Origin: Bacteroidales bacterium
Lineage (GTDB): Bacteria > Bacteroidota > Bacteroidia > Bacteroidales > UBA932
Direction of reading: 5' to 3'
DNA: 46,020 nucleotides
Assembly: GCA_024402115.1 (NCBI GenBank)
Contig: JAKSJQ010000014.1
Location: 1-46,020, forward strand
Position 1 is the first letter of the stretch, and the number at the start of each line of letters is the position of its first letter. Positions 17,361-25,655 of the stretch are shown here, piece by piece. The notes under the pieces were generated by a model. It worked only from the letters and a program-made list of their open reading frames with translations, ran no database searches and had not been told where the DNA came from. Position numbers and translations under genes: made by a program.

Positions 17361-17630
17361 ATGAAACTCTTTCTCACATACATACTGATCATCAGCATCG
17401 TGACCTTCTGTGCCTACGGCATGGACAAGAGGAAGGCGAAGAAGAGCAAATGGAGAATACCCGAGTCCACCCTGCTGCTGCTCGCGGCGGCAGGTGGATC
17501 GATCGGCGCCCTTGCTGGCATGTCCTTCTTCAGGCACAAGACCAAGCACAAGAAATTCACCATCGGTGTCCCTGCGATCCTGATGGTGCAGATAATACTC
17601 ATCATCTACTATCTGGCGAAGATTCGCTGA
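17361..17630 (+). CDS. DUF1294 membrane protein
   Basis: An 89-residue protein with three hydrophobic segments. The family signature is clear: MDKRKAKKSKWRIPE (about 21-35), then LLLLAAAGGSIGALAGMSFFRHKTKH (split over about 38-63). DUF1294 proteins are small inner-membrane proteins of unknown function, sometimes fused to cold-shock domains. The gap of 5 bases to the upstream flavodoxin gene indicates co-transcription. Confidence 0.9.
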   Translation: MKLFLTYILIISIVTFCAYGMDKRKAKKSKWRIPESTLLLLAAAGGSIGALAGMSFFRHKTKHKKFTIGVPAILMVQIILIIYYLAKIR

Positions 17631-17670
17631 TTCTCGCAGCTCCACCGATAGAACGCAAAGCACCGGCTAA

Positions 17671-18762
17671 ATGAACAGGGAACAGATAGACGCGAACCGC
17701 CTGCTCATCATCGATGAGCTCCGTGCGACCAAGGTCGAAGGGGTCGAGAACCTCATCGCCCTCATGGACAAGCATGGATTTTTCAGCGCATGCTGCCATA
17801 GCCACGACGACAGCGAAGGCGGCACCGCAAACCACTCACTGTGGGTGCTCTGGTTCGCAAGGGAGACGAGGGAGGCGCTTCTGAAGGAGAGACCGGAGCT
17901 CGACATACCCGAGGAGAGACTCACGATCGCGTGCCTGAGCCACGACATCTGCGACAGCACTTTCCCTGCCATCCAGGGACATGGGGCCCGCTCCCGCGCC
18001 ATACTCGAGAAATCGGGGTGCAAGGTAGGAGAGGAGGTGCTGTCGGCCGTATGCGCCCATTCAGACGCTGGACTCGGAGGTGCTTCCGGAAAGGAGAGCA
18101 GCCGCGATTCCGATGACCCGACCGAGCTTCTTCATTACATACTCCATGACGCCGACCAGCGCAGCGTACAGTTCTGCGACTGCCTGCCGTTCGGCACCGA
18201 GCCCACAGCCCCTTTCGAGGGCAGCGATGCAGATGAATTCATCGATGTGGTCTTCGACCAGGGCGACCATAAGATATGGCACGGTGTCGAGGGACATGAC
18301 GGCATTTTCGACGGCAGCGAGACGCTGGTCGAGTTTCCGGTCCACAAGGTCCTCAGCATACCGGTGCGCAAGGAGGGCCGGGGCGAGGACATCATGGTCA
18401 TGAGCGACGATTACGGCAAATACGCGCTGATGTTCCTTTCAGAGGAGGGCAATCCCGACCTATATTGCTCCGACAGGGTCATGTTCGGCTACACGGATTT
18501 CGTCTTCTACATCACGCGCTTCCCGCAGCAGAGATCCTCGTACATCGCGACACGCAACGCGAAGGGCAGGTGGGGAGTGCTCAGGGTCAGGGTGAACCGC
18601 AAGCGCAACGGCGACCACCTCATCATACTGGAGAAGGTCATCGACTTCACCTACCGTGACAGCAAGAAGGCCATCGATTCGATGACCTCCAAGACCGGGC
18701 GCTACATCCGCGTCCGTCATCCATATTTCTATTCGGAAATCCGCTCAGGCTTCGCTTTCTGA
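17671..18762 (+). CDS. HD-domain protein, predicted phosphohydrolase
   Basis: A 363-residue cytosolic protein. The N-terminal ~165 residues look like a metal-dependent HD domain: His55 (GTANHSLWV), His91-Asp92 (LSHDICD), His104, His130 and Asp160/162 (LHDADQRS). These are the ligands expected of a mono- or dinuclear HD phosphohydrolase. The C-terminal ~190 residues have no motif I recognise; they are rich in beta-type sequence and Arg/Tyr. Substrate unknown. It begins 40 bases after DUF1294 on the same strand and is probably the last gene of that operon. Confidence 0.7.
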   Translation: MNREQIDANRLLIIDELRATKVEGVENLIALMDKHGFFSACCHSHDDSEGGTANHSLWVLWFARETREALLKERPELDIPEERLTIACLSHDICDSTFPAIQGHGARSRAILEKSGCKVGEEVLSAVCAHSDAGLGGASGKESSRDSDDPTELLHYILHDADQRSVQFCDCLPFGTEPTAPFEGSDADEFIDVVFDQGDHKIWHGVEGHDGIFDGSETLVEFPVHKVLSIPVRKEGRGEDIMVMSDDYGKYALMFLSEEGNPDLYCSDRVMFGYTDFVFYITRFPQQRSSYIATRNAKGRWGVLRVRVNRKRNGDHLIILEKVIDFTYRDSKKAIDSMTSKTGRYIRVRHPYFYSEIRSGFAF

Positions 18763-18796
18763 GCACACGCCGCCTGACGGCTCTCTCATGACGGCA

Positions 18797-19204
18797 CTAT
18801 GAGATCTTCACGAGCTCCAGCTCAAAGATCAATGTGCTGTTGGCCGGTATTCCGTCTACCTTCATGGAACCGTATCCCATCTTGGCTGGCAGGACTATCT
18901 CACACTTGTCCCCGGGATGCATCCTGACGAGCGCGATCTGCCATCCCTCGATGAGTTCGCGCACCCTGAAATAGGCAGGGTAGGGCTCACCTTCGGTCGA
19001 GTCGAACACACTGCCGTCGATGAGCATGCCCTTGTAATTGCAGAACACGATATCGGTGAGGCTCGGCGTACGGTCGCTCTCACCCTTTGCGATCCAGCGC
19101 ATCAGCATGTCGCCCTTCAACTGTTCATACTCGCCGGATTCTGCCTTCGTGCGTACGAACTCTTCGTTCTCGATCTTGTATCTAGCCTTGTCTATTCTTG
19201 CCAT
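18797..19204 (-). CDS. FKBP-type peptidyl-prolyl isomerase
   Basis: A 135-residue protein with a C-terminal FKBP domain (about 50-135): DGSVFDSTEGEPYPAYFRV, the conserved segment GWQIALVRMHPGDKCEIVLP (about 88-107) with the active-site Trp, YGS, and ending STLIFELELVKI. It catalyses cis-trans isomerisation of prolyl bonds. No signal peptide is seen, so it should be cytosolic, unlike many Bacteroidota FKBPs. It begins 3 bases after the nitroreductase stop and is co-transcribed with it. Confidence 0.92.
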   Translation of the reverse strand: MARIDKARYKIENEEFVRTKAESGEYEQLKGDMLMRWIAKGESDRTPSLTDIVFCNYKGMLIDGSVFDSTEGEPYPAYFRVRELIEGWQIALVRMHPGDKCEIVLPAKMGYGSMKVDGIPANSTLIFELELVKIS

Positions 19205-19207
19205 GTT

Positions 19208-19720
19208 CTAGAGATAAGTGACGGTCTCCGAGAGAGGCTTCCTGCTGTCATGGTTTGCGAGCGGGCCTGCGCCTGGAGCTGCGTATCCGAGGTCGAGGAT
19301 CATGAGGATGGCCTCATCCTCGGGAAGTCCGAGTTCCTTAGCGAGCGCATCCGGATCGAAGCAGTTCACCCAGCAGCTGTCGACGCCGACGCTCTGAGCG
19401 GCAAGAATCATGTGCGTTGCTACGATGGTCGCGTCCTCGACGCCTGAATTCCTCTTCCCGCCTGGGTAGGTGTACACGTCATTCACGTTGAAAGCCACTA
19501 CGAGGCAGGTAGGTGCGCCGTAGCGGCAAGGGGTGTGCTTGTCGATCTTTGCGAGCGCGTCGCGAGACTGAACGACATAGATATGCTGCTCCTGGAGGTT
19601 CTTTGCGGTAGGGGCGAGCCTTCCGGCTTCGAGGATGTCATCAATTGCGGCCTTTTCGACCTGCTTAGAATCGAAACGCTTGCATGAGTAGCGTTCCCTA
19701 GCGAGTTCGATGAAATTCAT
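19208..19720 (-). CDS. Nitroreductase-family flavoprotein
   Basis: A 170-residue FMN-dependent oxidoreductase of the nitroreductase superfamily. The N-terminal RYSCKRFDSKQV and LEAGRLAPTAKNLQEQHI (about 30-47) are the FMN-binding signature. The central GVEDATIVATHMILAAQSVGVDSCWV helix (in parts, about 92-118) and the C-terminal LGYAAPGAGPL complete the fold. NAD(P)H-dependent reduction of nitro or quinone compounds is possible, but the natural substrate is unknown. First gene of a two-gene operon with FKBP. Confidence 0.93.
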   Translation of the reverse strand: MNFIELARERYSCKRFDSKQVEKAAIDDILEAGRLAPTAKNLQEQHIYVVQSRDALAKIDKHTPCRYGAPTCLVVAFNVNDVYTYPGGKRNSGVEDATIVATHMILAAQSVGVDSCWVNCFDPDALAKELGLPEDEAILMILDLGYAAPGAGPLANHDSRKPLSETVTYL

Positions 19721-19808
19721 ATTGCGTTTTAACTTGGTTGACTGTCAATGATTCGCTAAGTTAATATTTTTTATTAGCTTCGAGTTGTAAAACATCAGAA
19801 GCAAGGTA

Positions 19809-20774
19809 TCAGATATCGTCAGTATATGGTACACTCTCCTGGCAGGAACTCCTAGACTCACCACGGTATTCCCTCAGCACGTCCTCCGCCCCGGAGATCA
19901 TCCGTTCCCTGAGACTTTTGGGAGAGAGGACTTCGAGGTCATTGCCGTAGGACCTGAGAGCCATCTCGAAGTCATATGTCGGCTGTAACTTGTATTCAAA
20001 GATAGAATAACCATCTGCCTTACTCGTGTGGACGGTCTTCTGGCTGTGGTGGAGCGGTACGCTCTCGAGATAGTAGTTCTGCTTCTCCCATACGAGTATC
20101 CTGATGGTCTCCACTTTCATGTCCTTATCCTTCAGGGTTCCGAAATTGTAGCAGTAGAAGTCTTCAGGGTCGAAATCTGGCGGATACGTGAAGCGTGTTT
20201 CAAGGACCCTGCAGTTACTCATCCTGTTTTCGTCCAGGGCGTATGAGCGGATAGAGGAGTCGTCATCCACCCTCGGGCCTATCACCTGCCATCTCTGATG
20301 GAACAGCTTTATGAAATAAGGCTTGATTGTCACTTCCATCGGGTCTTCCCAGTAGTCCGTGTAGGTGAAGCTGATGCATCTGTTTTCCTTGATGGCAGTC
20401 AGTATGTTTTCAAGCCATGTGTCCGCTGAAGGAACGTCCTCTACAACTATCCTGTCCTTGATGCTCAAGCTCTGCATGAGCACGTTCCTTGTCTGAACCG
20501 TCCTGTTAAGCCATTCCGTGATCTTGCTTGAACCGGGGCTGCTGTCAAGGAAGTAACAGGAGTCCTTTCCGCTCCTGCGGCACTTGATGTCGACACCAAG
20601 CACTCTGCTGATGTCGTTCCTCATGTTGATGAACGTTCTCCTTGAGATCGGCTTGCGCAGGTCGTTGATGCCGGAATCAATCCAGGCCTCGTTTATTTCC
20701 CTGAAGGTGACGTCGCGATTTGATGCGATGTACCTTACGAACCAGTAGTACTTCTCGTTAAGTGACAGTCCCAT
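19809..20774 (-). CDS. WYL-domain transcriptional regulator
   Basis: A 321-residue regulator from MGLSLNEKYYW; the frame stays open upstream across the operator, so I prefer this ATG. The N-terminal ~90 residues contain a winged helix (SRRTFINMRNDISRVLGVDI). The middle is a WYL domain (CISFTYTDYWEDP, then IKPYFIKLFHQRWQVIG and RSYALDENRMS), the ligand-sensing Sm-like fold. The C-terminal WCX-like part ends near LSPKSLRERMISGAEDVLREY. WYL regulators often sit beside and repress anti-phage or stress genes and sense nucleic-acid ligands. Here it is divergent from a UDG-fold gene across a 94-base gap holding a near-perfect palindrome. Confidence 0.9.
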   Translation of the reverse strand: MGLSLNEKYYWFVRYIASNRDVTFREINEAWIDSGINDLRKPISRRTFINMRNDISRVLGVDIKCRRSGKDSCYFLDSSPGSSKITEWLNRTVQTRNVLMQSLSIKDRIVVEDVPSADTWLENILTAIKENRCISFTYTDYWEDPMEVTIKPYFIKLFHQRWQVIGPRVDDDSSIRSYALDENRMSNCRVLETRFTYPPDFDPEDFYCYNFGTLKDKDMKVETIRILVWEKQNYYLESVPLHHSQKTVHTSKADGYSIFEYKLQPTYDFEMALRSYGNDLEVLSPKSLRERMISGAEDVLREYRGESRSSCQESVPYTDDI

Positions 20775-20798
20775 TCCTTTTTTTGATAAAAATAGACA

Positions 20799-20818
20799 TT
20801 TTCTCATATATGTGAAAA
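20799..20818. promoter_or_regulatory. 20-bp palindromic operator between WYL regulator and UDG-like gene
   Basis: TTTTCTCATATATGTGAAAA is self-complementary at 9 of 10 paired positions, the exception being the T:T pair at 20804/20813. It lies between the two divergent start codons, about 20 bases upstream of the UDG-like -7 element, as expected for binding by the dimeric WYL regulator. Binding is inferred. Confidence 0.55.
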
Positions 20819-20838
20819 ATAATTGCACACACTGGATC

Positions 20839-20846
20839 TACCTTTG
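20839..20846 (+). promoter_or_regulatory. -7 promoter element of the UDG-like gene
   Basis: TACCTTTG fits TAnnTTTG, 22 bases before the ATG at 20869. Confidence 0.55.
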
Positions 20847-20868
20847 CCAAAGAATACAACCAATTATC

Positions 20869-21462
20869 ATGAAAGGATACATCTATAGGCCGTGGGTCGG
20901 GGCCCGATATGAAACGGGGTTCGCAGGCAGAAAGGTTCTCGTACTAGGCGAGAGCTTCTATTCGGACGGATCATCCGTTCCTTCAGGGGACGTGACCGTC
21001 GACATAATCTCGGATCTTCTGGACGAGGAATCAGAATTCGAGCACTATAAGAATACTTTCACGAAGTTTGCGAAGGCCGTGACAGGATTGGAGCAGCTCT
21101 CTTCCGCTGACAAGAGGCGCTTCTGGGACAGCGTGGCATTCTATGAATACGTCCAGGTACCGTTGACCGCCGCCAGGACTCCGCCGTCAAAGGAGGATTT
21201 CTCGAAGTCGGAGGGCGCATTCTTCGATGTCCTCGAGGAGCTCAGACCGGACATCTGCATCGCTTGGGGCAAACGGCTCTATAACAACCTGCCAAAGGGA
21301 GGTCTCCAGGGCCCTGACTTCAAGGCTCCGGACGGGAAATGGATCGAGAGCTGGACATACTTCCTCAGCGGCGGAAAGGGAGTCCTGATCTTCCCAATCG
21401 CACACCCGTCGTCAGCCTTCTCGCCTGAATACTGGAACGAGGTGCTCTCGCTGGTGATTTAG
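20869..21462 (+). CDS. Uracil-DNA-glycosylase-like superfamily protein
   Basis: A 197-residue protein with the layout of the UDG-like fold: strand 1 KVLVLGESFY (residues 22-31), helix and loop FWDSVAFYEYVQ (86-97), strand LRPDICIAWGKRL (125-137), and the C-terminal HPSSAF (179-184) at the position of the leucine-loop His. GES replaces the GQDPYH-type motif of true uracil-DNA glycosylases, so glycosylase activity is uncertain. The ATG at 20869 is preferred; an upstream in-frame start would overlap the operator. It is divergent from a WYL regulator and followed after 23 bases by a membrane DnaJ gene. I do not recognise a named family. Confidence 0.65.
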   Translation: MKGYIYRPWVGARYETGFAGRKVLVLGESFYSDGSSVPSGDVTVDIISDLLDEESEFEHYKNTFTKFAKAVTGLEQLSSADKRRFWDSVAFYEYVQVPLTAARTPPSKEDFSKSEGAFFDVLEELRPDICIAWGKRLYNNLPKGGLQGPDFKAPDGKWIESWTYFLSGGKGVLIFPIAHPSSAFSPEYWNEVLSLVI

Positions 21463-21485
21463 TAAAACCATAAAACATCAATGAC

Positions 21486-22043
21486 ATGTACAGCTCAGCT
21501 ATCTATTATGAGATACTCGGCCTGGATCCGGGTGCGACAGAATCGGACGTTAAGAGGGCATACAGGAGACTCGCCATGCGCTGGCATCCTGACCGTCATC
21601 AGGGAGAGAGCCGTGAGGAGCAGGAATATGCGGCGGAAAAGTTCCGCCAGGTCAAGGAGGCGTATGACGCGATCATGAACGGTACATTTGAGGAAGAGCA
21701 TGGCCCTGAGTCGTACTCATACAGTTATTATGACCATGAAGAATCTTCCGACGCAGGCTATGACTACTCTGCTTATGAAAAGGACGAGGCATACCGTCAG
21801 TATGAGGACGTAAGCGTCTCCGGGCTGCTCTATCATGTATTCGAACTGATAGTGAGCATCGTAAAGCTTGCCGTAAAGGTACTGGGGATCTGTCTCCTGG
21901 TCGCCCTCGGTGTTGCGTTGGTAGTCGCAATCATCTACGCCGGCATACATGTGGTCATCTTTGTATTCAAGGCTGTTGTCTTCCTGATCAAGATAGCAAT
22001 CCCCGTCGCCATCATCATCGGGCTTGCATACTTATTCATCTAA
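21486..22043 (+). CDS. Membrane-anchored DnaJ-domain protein
   Basis: A 185-residue co-chaperone. Residues 4-70 are a J domain: YYEILGLDPGATESDVKRAY, HPD at 34-36, and VKEAYDAIM. Residues about 75-105 are Ser/Tyr/Asp-rich and likely disordered. Residues about 112-185 hold two or three strongly hydrophobic segments (LLYHVFELIVSIVKLAVKV, LLVALGVALVVAIIYAG, then VVFLIKIAIPVAIIIGLAYL). The J domain would face the cytosol and recruit Hsp70 to the membrane. It lacks the Zn finger and C-terminal domains of DnaJ itself, so it is a type III J protein. It sits between the UDG-like gene and a tiny membrane protein. Confidence 0.9.
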   Translation: MYSSAIYYEILGLDPGATESDVKRAYRRLAMRWHPDRHQGESREEQEYAAEKFRQVKEAYDAIMNGTFEEEHGPESYSYSYYDHEESSDAGYDYSAYEKDEAYRQYEDVSVSGLLYHVFELIVSIVKLAVKVLGICLLVALGVALVVAIIYAGIHVVIFVFKAVVFLIKIAIPVAIIIGLAYLFI

Positions 22044-22062
22044 TCACGTAATACCAATCACA

Positions 22063-22254
22063 ATGTCAAACTACAAAAATCAACTTCAGCATCAAGATCG
22101 ATTCGGGAAACCGGTAGATTCAATAGCCAGGACAGCATCGGAAGTCCTCACGAGCAGCAACCCCGCCAAGTGGGTCGCAGGAATTGCAATAGGAACAATC
22201 GCTGTCGCCGGACTCGCCATCAAGGCTATCAGCGAACTTGACAACGGAAGATAG
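22063..22254 (+). CDS. Small single-pass membrane protein (63 aa)
   Basis: MSNYKNQLQHQDRFGKPVDS starts a polar N-terminal part of about 34 residues. It is followed by one clear transmembrane helix with small-residue repeats (VAGIAIGTIAVAGLAIKAI, about 38-56) and a short polar tail. It begins 19 bases after the DnaJ gene on the same strand and is probably co-transcribed. The glycine/alanine spacing could let the helix oligomerise or pair with the hydrophobic tail of the J protein. No family recognised. Confidence 0.6.
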   Translation: MSNYKNQLQHQDRFGKPVDSIARTASEVLTSSNPAKWVAGIAIGTIAVAGLAIKAISELDNGR

Positions 22255-22430
22255 ATGAGAATGCCATGATGTTCCCATATCCATATTGGAGACGAATAGC
22301 ACGCCTCCTCAGGAAATATAACATATTCTTCTAGGTATATGATGAATAGAAGTAGACAATCAATTACGAAAATATTTGTAGAATCACAACTGTATCCGAG
22401 AATATGGATAGCATGCAACGCAAAAAATAA

Positions 22431-22438
22431 TAAATTTG
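22431..22438 (+). promoter_or_regulatory. -7 promoter element of the AT-rich secreted-protein operon
   Basis: TAAATTTG fits TAnnTTTG, 22 bases before the start at 22461. The 200-base gap before it (22255-22430) is AT-rich and shows no gene. Confidence 0.55.
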
Positions 22439-22460
22439 CATTATTATTACATATAATGAA

Positions 22461-24656
22461 ATGATCCATATTTCTAAAAGAATACTCGCAGTTGCGATTG
22501 TTATTTCCATTGGATGTTCTGCATTTGGACAATCGAATAATGAGAAGGAAAACATCATTGTTCAGATGAACTATTGTATTAACTCATTGACGAATATATC
22601 AAATAACCACTCTATGACAGTCCTCAACTATGAGGCATATCAGATTGTTAACAACCTGAAAATGACTGAAGTAAGAGGAGAATACGAGCTTCAGGAATTT
22701 AGGACAGAGTTGCTAAGCGCGATTGATAAGTTGAAGATTACAGAACAGGAGAAGGAAATTTTCAACAGGATTCAGGACCTAAAAAGTAAGAATCTTATGT
22801 GGAAATCCTTATCTAGCGCTCTAAATCCAACTATGCTTATTACCGGGGGAAAGAGTGGCCCACAAATCGCTTTCCAGGCGATGGTTACAGCGGCTCGTAC
22901 AGCAGTCGACTATCAGGCAACAAAGGGGGAAAACGAGATTGAGGAAATACAAGCTATGTGGGACCTTAAGAAGACTCAGATTACTGCAATAAATAACTTC
23001 AGGCTCAAAGCTCTAAACATCACTCAATCCCTATACAACAAGTATACTTTTTTAGGAGAGTTTGATAGGCTGACTGAAGAGACTGCAACGCAGTTCATTG
23101 ATATCATCAGCGAGCCTAATTCCTCTAAAAGGGCTCGTCTTCTCAAGGAAAAGGAAAATGTATACAAAATGATTCCTGAGTACTATTATCACCTAGGAAT
23201 GGCTCAGCTCGGTGATGACCCTGAAGGGAAAGATGCAAATTACGATAGCGCCAGGCCATATCTTGACAAGTATCTTGAATTGTACGCAAAGACTCCAATA
23301 TTCCGCTATGATCAAAAGTCAGGAATTGTTGCATTGACAAAATTGGCCTATGAACCATCATTATCATCCTCAAAAAAAGAGGAATTGATTAATATCGCAT
23401 TATCAAATTTAAATAATAATGGCGCAGCTATCCTTCAATGTGCGTTGGTGTATATTTTAGATTTAGGGCAGCCTCAAAAGGGGTTTGATTTGCTTCGCTC
23501 TGGGTTAGATAACAATTGCACAAACACAGGTGCTATTTTGTCAACCATTTCTTATTACATTGATGAGATTAAGAAATATCCTTCTACATACAAAGATGTT
23601 CTAGCGTCTATTGATTACTGTAAAACAATTGCATTGAACGAGTATATTCCTTTTAAGATTGCAAGTGAAAAAGATGCCTGGTCATCAATATCAAATATTA
23701 TATCTATCGAGAAAGGACCGAATATAAATATAAAGTTAGATCGCTACTTCGATTGCAAAGACATAACTGTTTATAAAGTTGATTATTCAGGGAAGGATGG
23801 CAAGATAAGACAACAGGATCTTATCCCAGAGAAAAGTTTCACCATTGAAAATCTAAAAAAACGCCTTGATGTTTTCAACGAGAAAGGTAATGAGAACCTT
23901 ATTTTCGCCTTTTTTGACCCAGTTATCCTTGGAACAAGATATTCTGTAAAAAGGAATCTAGATAATAATAATATACGTAATAGAGAGTTCCCAGGAGCAG
24001 TGAATTACAATAATGTGGATGATAAAGCTCTAAACTCTATAATAGAATTTTGCGACAAGAATAAGAGACAGGGAATCGGCATGAGAATTAACCTTTCAAA
24101 CAGCAAAGAAACTGTAAAACAGAAAGAGAAGTATTCCCTGCTAGATCAATACTACTACAATTCAGTTAATACCATCTCAAAAATCACATCAACAGAGGCT
24201 CTCGAGAATTCAAATTATTCAATAGTAATTGACTATTTTGGAAAAGATTCATTGAAATTTATTCCGGCTAAATTGGAAAGTATTACTGGCAATTTTATCG
24301 TAATAGATTTCGGCGACATTTCACATACGATTGTGACATATAAGGAAGAAGGCGCTTCATGGAGTCCATTTTCTATTGAAAGGAACGGAACAGTTATATT
24401 TTACACTCCACAAGATGTTTTGAATCCAGAAAGAGAAGGACGCGTCGTTCAGGTTTGGAACGGAGCTAAAACGATGGCTTCTGATGGCGCAGAAAGAGTT
24501 ACAAAGGCTGTTAATGAAGCAACTGATTGGATAAAGGATAAGTTCAAGAAATCAGATGAATCCGGAGATACTAAGCAGGAAAAAGTGCCTTCACAAACAG
24601 CTCCCCAAGAAGAAAAAAAGTCAACACTAGACAAACTCAAATTTTGGAAAAAGTAG
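22461..24656 (+). CDS. AT-rich secreted protein with helical repeats, unknown function
   Basis: A 731-residue protein I cannot assign. Residues 1-23 look like a signal peptide (RILAVAIVISIGCSAFGQ); a lipobox reading (SIGC) is weaker. Residues about 25-240 are strongly helical and Lys/Glu-rich. Residues about 240-400 look like TPR-type helical repeats (IPEYYYHLGMAQLGDD, YDSARPYLDKYLELY, LQCALVYILDLGQPQKGF). Residues about 420-650 appear mixed alpha/beta. The C-terminal ~70 residues have an amphipathic stretch (MASDGAERVTKAVNEATDW) followed by a Lys/Glu-rich tail ending FWKK. Codon use is AT-rich, unlike the DnaJ gene before it. It overlaps the next gene by 13 bases, so the two are translationally linked. 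Confidence 0.6.
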   Translation: MIHISKRILAVAIVISIGCSAFGQSNNEKENIIVQMNYCINSLTNISNNHSMTVLNYEAYQIVNNLKMTEVRGEYELQEFRTELLSAIDKLKITEQEKEIFNRIQDLKSKNLMWKSLSSALNPTMLITGGKSGPQIAFQAMVTAARTAVDYQATKGENEIEEIQAMWDLKKTQITAINNFRLKALNITQSLYNKYTFLGEFDRLTEETATQFIDIISEPNSSKRARLLKEKENVYKMIPEYYYHLGMAQLGDDPEGKDANYDSARPYLDKYLELYAKTPIFRYDQKSGIVALTKLAYEPSLSSSKKEELINIALSNLNNNGAAILQCALVYILDLGQPQKGFDLLRSGLDNNCTNTGAILSTISYYIDEIKKYPSTYKDVLASIDYCKTIALNEYIPFKIASEKDAWSSISNIISIEKGPNINIKLDRYFDCKDITVYKVDYSGKDGKIRQQDLIPEKSFTIENLKKRLDVFNEKGNENLIFAFFDPVILGTRYSVKRNLDNNNIRNREFPGAVNYNNVDDKALNSIIEFCDKNKRQGIGMRINLSNSKETVKQKEKYSLLDQYYYNSVNTISKITSTEALENSNYSIVIDYFGKDSLKFIPAKLESITGNFIVIDFGDISHTIVTYKEEGASWSPFSIERNGTVIFYTPQDVLNPEREGRVVQVWNGAKTMASDGAERVTKAVNEATDWIKDKFKKSDESGDTKQEKVPSQTAPQEEKKSTLDKLKFWKK

Positions 24657-25486
24657 TATTTCTGATACGCTCCATGGTTATTATCATGGGTATTGTTTGC
24701 TCTTTACCGTCATACGCTAAAGAGGGAAATGAGCATTTCAATGATATGCAATCCATCTTTCCATTTAGCACAAGCAGCAAACATGCCCGTGTATATGATC
24801 TTTATTATACAATCAATTCATACCTAGATGAGCCAAACTGGGTAGAAAATAACCTAAAGCGCCCTTCATGTATTGTCAATGATAAAGTATTTTCAACCAT
24901 CCAGTTCAAGAATCACAGGATTTGGTTTCATTGGGGACTGAGCGACCCTCAATTTCCAAGCAAGAGTTTAGCAAAGAAATTTTCCCCACTTGTCAGTATT
25001 GTCAATGAGAAGCTAACAAGGTATGATGACCGTGAAAGATTTTGGGCTTTAGTCTGCAAAGAAGAGCACGAACGTCTGCAAGTATTATTTCAAAAGGCAG
25101 TGTTGGCATTCGGATATAATCCAAATTCTCTTTATGACATTCAAAGAGATCAGATATGGGCCTTAACAACAATACTCTATTCCATACATCTCCTTGGGGA
25201 TCATACCACATCTGAATACAAGATAATTAGAGATGAGATTGATTTACGTGAAGATATTTACAGTTCGATAAGGACTCTGGCTGGTCCAAAGAATATACAA
25301 AAAGCAAATGATTTAATTTCATTTCTAAAAAAGACAGCTCCGATCAGTGAAATAGGAAGAGGTACTATGAATTGCTCTGCACAAAAATTCCTTGAGGCAA
25401 TGAAGGACAAAAAACACGGATTCTCACAGTTTATACTCTCTTGTAATGGCTTTGGATATGACTATAAGAGCAGATTTGGTATATGA
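24644..25486 (+). CDS. AT-rich secreted protein with His/Asp metal-like motif, unknown function
   Basis: A 280-residue protein with an N-terminal signal peptide (VIIMGIVCSLPSYAKEG); an ATG at 24674 could also be the start and gives a tidier signal. Notable residues are His91, His96 (FHWGLSDP) and the motif IHLLGDHTTSEY, with His182, Asp186 and His187. The HxxxD(H) arrangement in a helix recalls zinc-dependent phospholipase C and S1/P1 nucleases, but the full ligand set is not evident, so this is only a lead. Two cysteines near the C terminus (NCSAQ, SCNGF) could pair. It overlaps the upstream gene and shares its AT-rich composition. Confidence 0.6.
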   Translation: MEKVVFLIRSMVIIMGIVCSLPSYAKEGNEHFNDMQSIFPFSTSSKHARVYDLYYTINSYLDEPNWVENNLKRPSCIVNDKVFSTIQFKNHRIWFHWGLSDPQFPSKSLAKKFSPLVSIVNEKLTRYDDRERFWALVCKEEHERLQVLFQKAVLAFGYNPNSLYDIQRDQIWALTTILYSIHLLGDHTTSEYKIIRDEIDLREDIYSSIRTLAGPKNIQKANDLISFLKKTAPISEIGRGTMNCSAQKFLEAMKDKKHGFSQFILSCNGFGYDYKSRFGI

Positions 25487-25544
25487 ATATGTACAAATTT
25501 AAGCCATATATCTTAACTCGTCAAGTGTTTACGAGCATTTGCTT

Positions 25545-25649
25545 CTAAGGACAGTATGATGGCCACTTATTTTTTTGTTCTATCTTGCGCCTGGAATAGC
25601 CGTTCTCACAAGACCCCTCGTAGTCGTCCTTGAGTTTTTCCGTCTTCAT
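25545..25649 (-). CDS. Possible 34-aa peptide after PatB
   Basis: A short minus-strand frame, MKTEKLKDDYEGSC... to a TAG at 25545, starts 6 bases after the PatB stop. It is charged, has two Cys and no hydrophobic segment. It may be a real small protein coupled to the operon or the first codons of a lost gene. The rest of the stretch 25487-25544 shows nothing. Confidence 0.3.
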   Translation of the reverse strand: MKTEKLKDDYEGSCENGYSRRKIEQKNKWPSYCP

Positions 25650-25655
25650 AATCCA

